Shown one piece after another: positions 1 through 5,164 of a stretch of DNA of 5,567 nt. The DNA is from Deltaproteobacteria bacterium RIFCSPLOWO2_12_FULL_60_16 (GTDB lineage: Bacteria; Desulfobacterota; Binatia; UBA9968). Under the pieces are notes generated by a model. That model worked only from the letters and a program-made list of their open reading frames with translations, had not been told where the DNA came from and ran no database searches. The position numbers were made by a program, and so were the translations under genes. Every line of letters starts with the position of its first letter. Position 1 is the stretch's first letter. The stretch is taken from assembly GCA_001798565.1 (NCBI GenBank), contig MGSR01000183.1, positions 1 to 5,567 on the forward strand, read 5' to 3'.

Positions 1-494
1 AGGGACTGGTTCCCGCCTTCTGCGCGGCATTTGTGCAGGTCGAGGTCGATCTGGAGACCGGCCACGTGGAGATTAAGGAGTGCCTGGAGGTGGCGGATTG
101 CGGGACCGTAATCCATCCCAAGAACCTGGGCAACCAGATTACAGGCGGGGCCGTGCAGGGCTTTGGCCTGGCTATGACGGAGAAACATGTCTTCGACACG
201 AAGTTCGGGCTGGCCGCCACCAGGGGGCTTTACACCGCCAAACCTCCCACTTATCTGGATGTCCCGCTGGACATTCAATGGGAGGCCGTCAATCAACCCG
301 ACCGGTACAATCCTGTGGGTGTCAAGGGCATCGGCGAGCCGCCAATGGGAGCGGCGGCGGCGGCGCTCTTATGCGCGATCTCCGACGCCTTGGGAGGCAT
401 CTATTTCAACCGAGTGCCGGTGACATGTGACATGATCTTGAACGCGGCTGAGAAAAGACCCCAGTCATTCAAGCCGCTCGAGGTCAATGTCTAA
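1..494 (+). CDS. Xanthine dehydrogenase/aldehyde oxidase family molybdopterin-binding subunit, C-terminal part (5' end outside window)
   Basis: This is the last ~163 residues of a molybdenum hydroxylase large subunit. The frame is open to the left edge (first full codon at position 3), so the GTG at 33 is not the real start. It begins in the conserved VQVEVDLETGHVEIKE strand, followed by DCGTVIHP and the cofactor-embracing NQITGGAVQGFGLAM segment. Near the end is GIGEPP, whose Glu (codon 336-338) matches the catalytic base that activates the Mo-bound water in this family, so the visible part looks functional. Family members hydroxylate aldehydes, purines, aromatic heterocycles or CO (CoxL), usually with separate FAD and 2Fe-2S subunits. 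The substrate loops that distinguish these lie upstream, so the substrate cannot be told. It ends in TAA, no partner subunit follows, and the next gene is convergent. Family confidence is high, specific function unknown. Confidence 0.93.
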   Translation, partial: GLVPAFCAAFVQVEVDLETGHVEIKECLEVADCGTVIHPKNLGNQITGGAVQGFGLAMTEKHVFDTKFGLAATRGLYTAKPPTYLDVPLDIQWEAVNQPDRYNPVGVKGIGEPPMGAAAAALLCAISDALGGIYFNRVPVTCDMILNAAEKRPQSFKPLEVNV

Positions 495-495
495 G

Positions 496-512
496 AGGGT
501 TTAAAAAACCCT
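496..512 (+). terminator. Small A/T-core hairpin just after the molybdenum hydroxylase stop
   Basis: AGGGTTT (496-502) and AAACCCT (506-512) form a perfect 7-bp stem with an AAA loop, starting two bases after the TAA stop. There is no T-run after it on the + strand, so it is at best a weak terminator or a 3'-end protecting hairpin. An 8-bp palindrome GACCGGTC follows at 520-527. The pairing is visible; the terminator role is a guess. Confidence 0.28.
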
Positions 513-558
513 GATTACAGACCGGTCAAAAAGGTTCGTTCGGGGACTTGCCTCGCGC

Positions 559-613
559 GCCGAAAGCAATAGAGCGGTGGGTTCTTTGAACCTGCACGAC
601 TGGTGCTTTCGGC
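559..613 (+). repeat. 55-nt stem-loop (inverted repeat), candidate structured RNA element
   Basis: GCCGAAAGCA (559-568) pairs perfectly with TGCTTTCGGC (604-613). In the same register, 570-572 pairs with 600-602, and 577-584 pairs with 588-595 around a TTT loop. The gaps are one mismatch and a symmetric 4x4 internal loop, with no bulges. Three pairs (570/602, 578/594, 579/593) are G-U on the + strand and would be A-C mismatches on the other, so a + strand transcript folds better. Its 3' end overlaps the next hairpin (611-627) by three bases, so the two could be mutually exclusive. Function unknown. Confidence 0.5.
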
Positions 614-627
614 TTGCTCGGCAAGCC
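611..627 (+). repeat. 7-bp perfect hairpin overlapping the preceding stem-loop
   Basis: GGCTTGC (611-617), loop TCG, then GCAAGCC (621-627) form a perfect 7-bp, GC-rich stem. Neither strand has a T-run after it, so it is not a standard intrinsic terminator. It shares 611-613 with the 3' arm of the 559-613 stem-loop. Confidence 0.4.
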
Positions 628-640
628 CCCTCACTCTGGG

Positions 641-761
641 GCGGAACGCCGGAGGTGGATCGAAAGATCGATGCATCAGACGTGGAGGTTCAAGCGTATT
701 AACGGTACAGCGTATCCCGAATCTATTGCATCGAGCTTGAGAGACGCCTCCGGCGATAAGC
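641..761 (+). repeat. Long symmetric imperfect inverted repeat (~121 nt), candidate structured RNA or small repeat element
   Basis: CGCCGGAGG (647-655) is the exact reverse complement of CCTCCGGCG (747-755), and TCGATGCA (668-675) of TGCATCGA (727-734). Both pairs share one centre (position sum 1402) with 12 bases between them on each side. More pairs fall in the same register: 641-642/760-761, 657/745, 660-661/741-742, 664-666/736-738, 678-680/722-724 and 684-685/717-718. Extra + strand G-U pairs occur at 656/746 and 683/719. Small local alternatives compete, for example GATC-GAAA-GATC at 658-669, a stem with a GNRA-type loop. No known RNA family or transposon end was recognised. Confidence 0.45.
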
Positions 762-807
762 GCCTCCGGGCCGATGTCAGCTTACGCGCAGATGGGCCTT
801 TTTCAAA

Positions 808-831
808 AGCCGGTTTACAGGCTGATTTTTT
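808..831. terminator. Weak terminator-like hairpin with T6 at the binding-protein 3' end
   Basis: AGCC (808-811) and GGCT (820-823) flank an 8-base loop, followed by GA and TTTTTT (826-831) on the + strand. Read on the - strand the same stem is followed by TTTT. It overlaps the last codons and stop of the leftward gene. The 4-bp stem is short, so efficiency would be low. If used, it would stop rightward transcription coming from the molybdenum hydroxylase side. Confidence 0.25.
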
Positions 832-1825
832 CGGAGTACAGCTCGTCGAGGAATCCGCTGTCACGGAGCTCTTCCAGAAAACGGGGCTCGAACAGGTCGG
901 GCGGCTTGATGTCCTTTGACTTCGGGTTGACCACCGAAGCGGCGTCGATGAGGGCCTGCGCCGCTTCCCGGTCGGGGGCCGGCAGCGGCTTGAGTTGCGC
1001 CGCGAAGGCTTCGTACATGCCTTCCAGAGTCTCCGGTTCCCTGCCGCTGAAGTACTTGCGGATGATCGCGATGCTCTCGTTCCGGCGGGTCAGATAGAAA
1101 TGGATCGCTGCGAGGTACCCCTTCATGAATCGGCGCACCGTCTCCTCGTCCTTTTTGATGAAGGAGCGGGTGGTCATCAGCATCGCCGTGATCAACGGCA
1201 CCTCTTTGACGTCGAGGACCTTGAAGCCGAGCTGCTTCGCCCTGTCCGCGATCTCGGGGGTCAAGGGCGCCCCTTGAATGATGTTCTTCGATAGGGCCGC
1301 CACTCTGTTGGGGGAAAGCCCCACCGGCACCATCTCGACGTCTTTCACCGGATCCAGTCCCGCCCGTCGCAGGATGACCCGCGCAAGGAGGTCGGATCTC
1401 CCGCCAATTCCCGACACGCCGATTTTTTTCCCTTTGAGATCTTTGATCTCCGAGATATCGGACGATACGCCCATGTGGTACGGCACCTGGGAAACATGGG
1501 TGCCGAGAGAAACGATATCCGCCCCGGCCGTCATCGGCTGGAGCAAGGCGATAGGGTTGCCGAATCCTATGAGGAAGTCCACGCCGATCAACGAATACAC
1601 CCCGGCGCTGAGCGCGTCCCTGATAAAAACCTCTTCTACCTGCAGGCCGTATTTCTTGAAGATGCCGCCGTCGATGCCGATGTAGGCGATGGCAGTGCCA
1701 ACCTCCCAACCGGAATAGGCGAGCCTTACTTTCTTCGGCGGGTCATCGGCGGTGGCAGGAATTGTCCAGAGAAGGAGAATCAGAGCGGGAAGCCAGCCGG
1801 CTTTTCTAGCGCGCGTCTTTGCCAT
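815..1825 (-). CDS. ABC transporter substrate-binding protein, NMT1/SsuA/TauA-like, periplasmic
   Basis: Predicted periplasmic binding protein that delivers a small organic ligand to an ABC importer. With the ATG at 1825 it has 336 residues and a textbook signal peptide: basic KTRARK, hydrophobic WLPALILLLW, cleavage after ATA at residue 26. The mature part has the NMT1-like pattern: VRLAYSGWEVG near the N-terminus, IDGGIFKKYGLQVEEVF at about 50-67, and DLKGKKIGVSGIGGRSDLLARV at about 129-150, the second-lobe segment typical of the family, followed by the family-type AGLDPVKDV. An in-frame ATG at 1894 would add 23 residues and a second hydrophobic stretch. I prefer 1825 because it gives a normal signal peptide and leaves the likely promoter outside the gene. 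No ATPase or permease gene is nearby, so it is an orphan here. The ligand is unknown; sulfonate, pyrimidine-precursor or aromatic-acid-like compounds are all possible for the family. Confidence 0.88.
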   Translation of the reverse strand: MAKTRARKAGWLPALILLLWTIPATADDPPKKVRLAYSGWEVGTAIAYIGIDGGIFKKYGLQVEEVFIRDALSAGVYSLIGVDFLIGFGNPIALLQPMTAGADIVSLGTHVSQVPYHMGVSSDISEIKDLKGKKIGVSGIGGRSDLLARVILRRAGLDPVKDVEMVPVGLSPNRVAALSKNIIQGAPLTPEIADRAKQLGFKVLDVKEVPLITAMLMTTRSFIKKDEETVRRFMKGYLAAIHFYLTRRNESIAIIRKYFSGREPETLEGMYEAFAAQLKPLPAPDREAAQALIDAASVVNPKSKDIKPPDLFEPRFLEELRDSGFLDELYSEKISL

Positions 1826-1851
1826 AGTGCACAGAGCCAAAAGAATACAAA

Positions 1852-1880
1852 ATAATAATACTTTCAAAGGCAGCTTGCAA
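1852..1880 (-). promoter_or_regulatory. Sigma70-like promoter for the leftward substrate-binding protein gene
   Basis: Read on the - strand, TTGCAA (1880-1875) and TATTAT (1857-1852) are separated by 17 bases and match the -35 consensus at 4 of 6 and the -10 consensus at 5 of 6 positions. Transcription would begin near 1845, about 20 bases before the ATG at 1825. The -35 box lies inside the 12-bp palindrome at 1872-1883. No strong Shine-Dalgarno precedes 1825. Inferred by eye only. Confidence 0.42.
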
Positions 1881-1886
1881 GCTTGC
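1872..1886. promoter_or_regulatory. Overlapping palindromes between divergent genes, candidate operator
   Basis: AGCTTGCAAGCT (1872-1883) is a perfect 12-bp palindrome, and GCAAGCTTGC (1877-1886) is a second 10-bp palindrome overlapping it. The hexamer GCTTGC is repeated with an 8-base period (1873-1878 and 1881-1886). The site covers the -35 box of the leftward gene and abuts the possible -35 of uvrB, a place where a dimeric repressor could control both. uvrB is an SOS gene in many bacteria, but this does not match any LexA box I know with confidence. Confidence 0.33.
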
Positions 1887-1911
1887 CCCTCCATGCCTTC
1901 CCTGGTATTTT
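1884..1911 (+). promoter_or_regulatory. Possible uvrB promoter, suggesting a leaderless transcript
   Basis: TTGCCC (1884-1889) and TATTTT (1906-1911) are 16 bases apart, each matching consensus at 4 of 6 positions. The -10-like box ends only six bases before the uvrB ATG at 1918, so transcription would start at or next to the start codon. This fits the lack of any Shine-Dalgarno in the T/C-rich sequence before the ATG. Visible geometry only; a leadered promoter further left is possible. Confidence 0.33.
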
Positions 1912-1917
1912 TTCTTC

Positions 1918-3951
1918 ATGGCACGGCGGAGCAGGGAAGGGGAGTTTCGGCTCGTCTCCGATTTCAAGCCCCAGGGAGACCAGCCGCAGGCTATCGAGAA
2001 GCTGGTTAAAGGAATAGAGGAAGGAAAGGGGTATCAGGTCCTTCTCGGCGTCACCGGCTCCGGCAAGACGTTTACGATGGCCAATGTCATTGCCCGGGTG
2101 AACCGGCCCACGCTCGTCATGGCCCCCAACAAGACCCTGGCGGCGCAGCTCTACAACGAGTTCAAAGAGCTCTTTCCCGGCAATGCCGTTCGCTACTTCG
2201 TCAGCTATTATGACTACTACCAGCCCGAGGCCTACGTCCCTTCGACGGACACCTACATCGAGAAGGACGCGTCGATCAACGATGAGATCGATAAGCTGCG
2301 CCACTCCGCGACCAAGGCCCTGCTGGAGCGGCGCGATGCGATTATCGTAGCCAGCGTTTCCTGCATCTACGGCCTGGGATCGCCGGACGCCTATTTCGAC
2401 ATGATCGTCTACCTGGAGACGGGGATGGAGGTTGAGCGGGACGGGGTCCTCAGAAAGCTCGTCGATATCCAGTATCAGCGCAGCGACTACGATTTCCACC
2501 GGGGCACCTTCCGTGTGCGCGGGGACATCGTCGAGGTCTTTCCGGCTTATGAAGACAGCTCGGCCGTGCGCATCGAGTTCTTCGGGGATCGGGTCCAAGG
2601 ACTGTTCGAGATCGATCCGCTGAGGGGCAGGGTGGAGCGGCGCATGGACAAGGCGGCGATCTACCCGGCGAGCCACTACGTAACGACTGAAGATAGAATA
2701 AAAATAGCGATTCAGGAGATACGGAAGGAACTTAAAGAAAGACTTGAAGAGCTGAGAGCGCAGAACAAGCTCCTTGAGGCGCAGCGGCTGGAGCAGCGGA
2801 CTCTCTATGACCTGGAGCTGCTCGAGGAGATGGGCTTCTGCCCGGGCATCGAGAACTACGCCCGTCACCTCACCGGGCGCAAGCCGGGGGAGCCGCCGCC
2901 GACGCTCATCAACTACTTCCCGGACGATTTTCTTCTGTTCATCGACGAGAGCCATGTGACGGTGCCGCAGATCGGCGGGATGTACCGGGGCGACCGGTCG
3001 CGCAAGGAGACGCTGGTGGAATACGGATTTCGCCTTCCCTCCGCGCTGGACAACCGGCCGCTGAATTTCACGGAGTTTGAGAGAGCGGTGAGTCAGGCCA
3101 TTTATGTCTCGGCCACTCCGGCGCAGTACGAGCTGGAGAAGGGCTGCGGGGTCGCGGTGGAGCAGCTGATTCGTCCGACCGGCCTCATCGATCCCGAGAT
3201 CATGGTGCGGCCGGCGCGCACGCAAGTGGACGATCTTCTCGAGGAGATCCGCAAGCGGGCCGAGCAAAATGAGCGCGTGCTGGTGACGACTCTCACCAAG
3301 AGGATGGCCGAAGACCTCACCGACTATTATCACGACTTGAACGTGCGGGTGCGCTATCTCCACTCGGACATCGAGACCATCGAGCGGGTGGAAATCATCC
3401 GGGAGTTGAGAAAAGGGAGCTTCGACGTCCTGGTGGGAATCAACCTGCTGCGCGAGGGGCTGGATCTTCCGGAGGTTTCTCTAGTCGCCATTCTGGATGC
3501 GGACAAAGAGGGATTTCTGCGCTCCGAGCGCTCTCTCATTCAGACCATCGGCCGGGCCGCGCGAAACGTGAACGGCACGGTGATCCTCTACGGCGACTCC
3601 GTCACCGAGTCGATGAAGCGGGCCATGGACGAGACCAACAGGAGACGCCGCCTCCAAGCCGCCTTCAACAAGAAGCACGGGATCACGCCGCAGACCGTGG
3701 TGAAATCCCTGGGCAAGAGACTGGTGGAGGTGTATGAAGCCGATTATGTCACTGTCCCGCTGGTGGCGGAGAGGCCGGCGAAGTACAAGCCGGGCGAGAT
3801 CCCGCGTCTGGTGCAGCATCTCAGAAAGGAGATGAAGCGGGCCGCCGACAATCTCGAGTTCGAGAAGGCGGCGGAGCTGCGCGACCGCATCCGCGACATG
3901 GAGGAGCGCGAGCTGGGCCTCAAGGAGCCGCTGGCGGCGCGGGGCGCCTGA
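1918..3951 (+). CDS. uvrB: UvrABC excinuclease subunit B (nucleotide excision repair)
   Basis: Cytoplasmic damage-verification subunit of UvrABC: loaded by UvrA, it probes DNA with its beta-hairpin using ATP and recruits UvrC for incision. At 677 residues it is normal length. Motifs in order: [12 protein letters not shown] at 15-26; Walker A GVTGSGKT at 44-51; the beta-hairpin [17 protein letters not shown] at 97-113; the UvrA-interaction domain in the middle; the Walker B region with DESH at 343-346; motif III SAT at 398-400; the helicase C-terminal lobe with [14 protein letters not shown] at 507-520; motif [11 protein letters not shown] at 542-550; and a C-terminal UVR motif at about 626-661 ([13 protein letters not shown]), which contacts UvrC. 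No key residue is missing. The ATG at 1918 is chosen because the family N-terminus begins here; it lacks a Shine-Dalgarno. uvrA and uvrC are not in view. A short AT-richer codon patch lies at residues 260-280. Confidence 0.98.
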   Translation: MARRSREGEFRLVSDFKPQGDQPQAIEKLVKGIEEGKGYQVLLGVTGSGKTFTMANVIARVNRPTLVMAPNKTLAAQLYNEFKELFPGNAVRYFVSYYDYYQPEAYVPSTDTYIEKDASINDEIDKLRHSATKALLERRDAIIVASVSCIYGLGSPDAYFDMIVYLETGMEVERDGVLRKLVDIQYQRSDYDFHRGTFRVRGDIVEVFPAYEDSSAVRIEFFGDRVQGLFEIDPLRGRVERRMDKAAIYPASHYVTTEDRIKIAIQEIRKELKERLEELRAQNKLLEAQRLEQRTLYDLELLEEMGFCPGIENYARHLTGRKPGEPPPTLINYFPDDFLLFIDESHVTVPQIGGMYRGDRSRKETLVEYGFRLPSALDNRPLNFTEFERAVSQAIYVSATPAQYELEKGCGVAVEQLIRPTGLIDPEIMVRPARTQVDDLLEEIRKRAEQNERVLVTTLTKRMAEDLTDYYHDLNVRVRYLHSDIETIERVEIIRELRKGSFDVLVGINLLREGLDLPEVSLVAILDADKEGFLRSERSLIQTIGRAARNVNGTVILYGDSVTESMKRAMDETNRRRRLQAAFNKKHGITPQTVVKSLGKRLVEVYEADYVTVPLVAERPAKYKPGEIPRLVQHLRKEMKRAADNLEFEKAAELRDRIRDMEERELGLKEPLAARGA

Positions 3952-3968
3952 TCCCTTCGACTTTCTCC

Positions 3969-3984
3969 TCGACCTCTCGGTCGA
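3969..3984 (+). terminator. Terminator-like hairpin downstream of uvrB
   Basis: TCGACC (3969-3974), loop TCTC, GGTCGA (3979-3984) make a perfect 6-bp stem starting 18 bases after the uvrB stop. It is followed by ACTCTTAC, not a clean T-run, so termination would be weak or need Rho. The rest of the spacer to 4143 holds no recognisable gene and no convincing -10/-35 pair. Position and stem are seen, function inferred. Confidence 0.33.
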
Positions 3985-4127
3985 ACTCTTACGGATAAGA
4001 AAAATCCTGCCTTTGTTCCTAATACTGCGACTGTTGACCTGCCGTATTACGTCCAAATCCCCGTCGTATAGCTGGTGTGTTAGACCGAGGCATGGAAATT
4101 GCTTCGCGCAAGCCTTGGACCATCGCT

Positions 4128-4135
4128 TAAGGAGG
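4128..4135 (+). promoter_or_regulatory. Strong Shine-Dalgarno fixing the amidohydrolase start
   Basis: TAAGGAGG is a perfect anti-16S complement with 8 bases between it and the ATG at 4144. It decides against the in-frame TTG at 4099, which would add 15 residues with no family similarity. It contrasts with uvrB, which has no such site. Confidence 0.82.
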
Positions 4136-4143
4136 GCGGCACG

Positions 4144-5157
4144 ATGATTATCGACTGGGAGCATCATTATCTGCCGGAGCAGCTGTGGCTGAAGAAAGGG
4201 GGGAGGAAGGGACAGAGGGCGATCTTTTACGAGCACGGCAAGCCTCGCGGCAACCTGCACCCGGAGCTTTGCGACCCGGAGGAGCACCTCAGGATCATGG
4301 ATGCGGTCGGCATCGATCTGGCGGTGCTCTCCATGGCGGTGAGCAACGACGATCCCCGGATAGCGTTGGAGGAATGCAAGGTTTGGGATGACGAAGCGGC
4401 AAAGCTGGTGCAACGATATCCGAAGCGATTCGTGGGATTGGCTCCGGTTCCGCCGCTGGGAGGGGATGGGGCGCTCGCGGAGCTCGACAGGGCGGTGAAG
4501 GAGCTGGGTTTGAAGGGAGCGGTGATCCGTTCGCAGGCGAGCGGCCTGTCGATGGATGCCAGGGAGCTCTATCCTTTTTATGAGAGGGTTTCGAGGTTGG
4601 GGGTGCCGGTTTTCATCCATCCGAGCGGGGTGCAGATGGGAATGACTATCCTGAACGCTCCTTATGATCTGTGCCGGAGCGTCGGGCGGGAGCTGGATTT
4701 GATCGTAGCAACGACGAGAATTATCTTGAGCGGCGTGCTGGATGATTTTCCGGATCTCCAATTGGTGATCAGCCACAAAGGCGGCGGCATCGCTGCTTTG
4801 AAGGAGCGCATCGAGTATCAGATGGGCAACTCAGGGGCCGCCGGCACCCGGCCCAACGGGACCGGTAATCGCCTGCCGTTCGACACGCACTTCAACAGGA
4901 TCTATTTTAATCTGGCCGGCCATCATGGGGGAATGAATTCGGTCCGGTGCGCCTTGACCGCCATCCATCCGAGCCGCCTGGTCTTCGGCACCGACTATCC
5001 TCAGGAATTCAGCGAAGATCCGATGAAGATCAAGAGCTACATCGAGAACATCAGGAAGCTCGAACTGGACGAGGGGAGCAAGGAGCTCATGCTGGGAGGA
5101 AACGCCGGACGGCTCTTGCGATTGGCCGGCGCCCCGCCGCAGCCATCGATTCATTAG
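4144..5157 (+). CDS. Amidohydrolase family protein, ACMSD/LigW-like (metal-dependent decarboxylase or hydrolase)
   Basis: A 337-residue TIM-barrel protein of the amidohydrolase-2 (ACMSD-like) type, normal length, no signal peptide, so cytoplasmic. The first strand reads IIDWEHHYLP, giving E6-x-H8 where many relatives have His-x-His; Glu-x-His is seen in some non-oxidative aromatic-acid decarboxylases. Further likely metal or catalytic residues are H159 (FIHPSG), H211 (ISHKGGG) and D284 (FGTDYP), matching the family order. The DPEEHLRIMDAVGIDLAVLS segment at 44-63 is also typical. Known members decarboxylate aminocarboxymuconate semialdehyde, resorcylate, carboxyvanillate or isoorotate. The substrate cannot be deduced here, and a hydrolase role remains possible. 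The start is fixed by the TAAGGAGG ribosome site. It follows uvrB on the same strand after a 192-base gap, probably as its own unit, and converges with the aldolase-like gene on its right. Confidence 0.92.
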   Translation: MIIDWEHHYLPEQLWLKKGGRKGQRAIFYEHGKPRGNLHPELCDPEEHLRIMDAVGIDLAVLSMAVSNDDPRIALEECKVWDDEAAKLVQRYPKRFVGLAPVPPLGGDGALAELDRAVKELGLKGAVIRSQASGLSMDARELYPFYERVSRLGVPVFIHPSGVQMGMTILNAPYDLCRSVGRELDLIVATTRIILSGVLDDFPDLQLVISHKGGGIAALKERIEYQMGNSGAAGTRPNGTGNRLPFDTHFNRIYFNLAGHHGGMNSVRCALTAIHPSRLVFGTDYPQEFSEDPMKIKSYIENIRKLELDEGSKELMLGGNAGRLLRLAGAPPQPSIH

Positions 5158-5164
5158 CGCGCTA
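5155..5164. repeat. 10-bp palindrome containing the stop codons of both convergent genes
   Basis: TAGCGCGCTA is its own reverse complement. Its first three bases are the amidohydrolase stop (TAG, 5155-5157), and its last three are the aldolase-family stop (TAG read on the - strand, 5164-5162). The two genes therefore end 4 bases apart with no room for a separate terminator between them. The palindrome is too short to count as a terminator itself. Confidence 0.55.

Larger units (their letters stand above)
495..814. other. 320-base intergenic region between two convergent 3' ends, dense in inverted repeats
   Basis: I find no credible gene here. Possible reading frames lack recognisable protein features, and one runs antisense into the neighbouring binding-protein gene. 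The stretch instead holds a hairpin at 496-512, an 8-bp palindrome at 520-527, a 55-nt stem-loop at 559-613, a 7-bp hairpin at 611-627, a long imperfect inverted repeat at 641-761, a 9-bp direct repeat CGCCTCCGG (745-753 and 761-769) and a terminator-like hairpin with a T-run at 808-831. Because both flanking genes point into this region, it could be the 3' UTR of either or an independent small RNA. No convincing promoter was seen inside it. Confidence 0.6.

Noticed and set aside
577..595. tRNA T-arm-like GGTTC...GAACC hairpin (and GGTTCAAGC at 687-695)
   Set aside because: No acceptor stem, D-arm or anticodon arm at proper spacing, and the loop is only three bases. Not a tRNA or a clear tRNA remnant.
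614..919. Possible small gene in the hairpin-rich intergenic region
   Set aside because: It starts with TTG, has no Shine-Dalgarno, overlaps the 3' end of the binding-protein gene and the inverted repeats, and gives a product without recognisable features.
1823..1894. Lipoprotein signal in the longer form of the binding protein (LALC)
   Set aside because: The residue before Cys is Leu, not Gly/Ala/Ser, so it does not fit a lipobox, and the longer start is not favoured.
1864..3363. Long open frame (~499 codons) antisense to uvrB
   Set aside because: It lies opposite conserved uvrB codons, its translation is rich in Arg/His/Leu low-complexity stretches and shows no family motif. Long antisense frames are expected opposite GC-rich genes.
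4034..4072. TTGACC as -35 with TATAGC as -10 for the amidohydrolase
   Set aside because: The boxes are 27 bases apart, and no acceptable -10 lies 16-18 bases from TTGACC. Not reported as a promoter.
3481..4776. Long open frame (~431 codons) antisense to the end of uvrB and to the amidohydrolase
   Set aside because: It spans two real genes and their spacer on the other strand. The product has no recognisable domain, and its composition is that of a GC-driven shadow.
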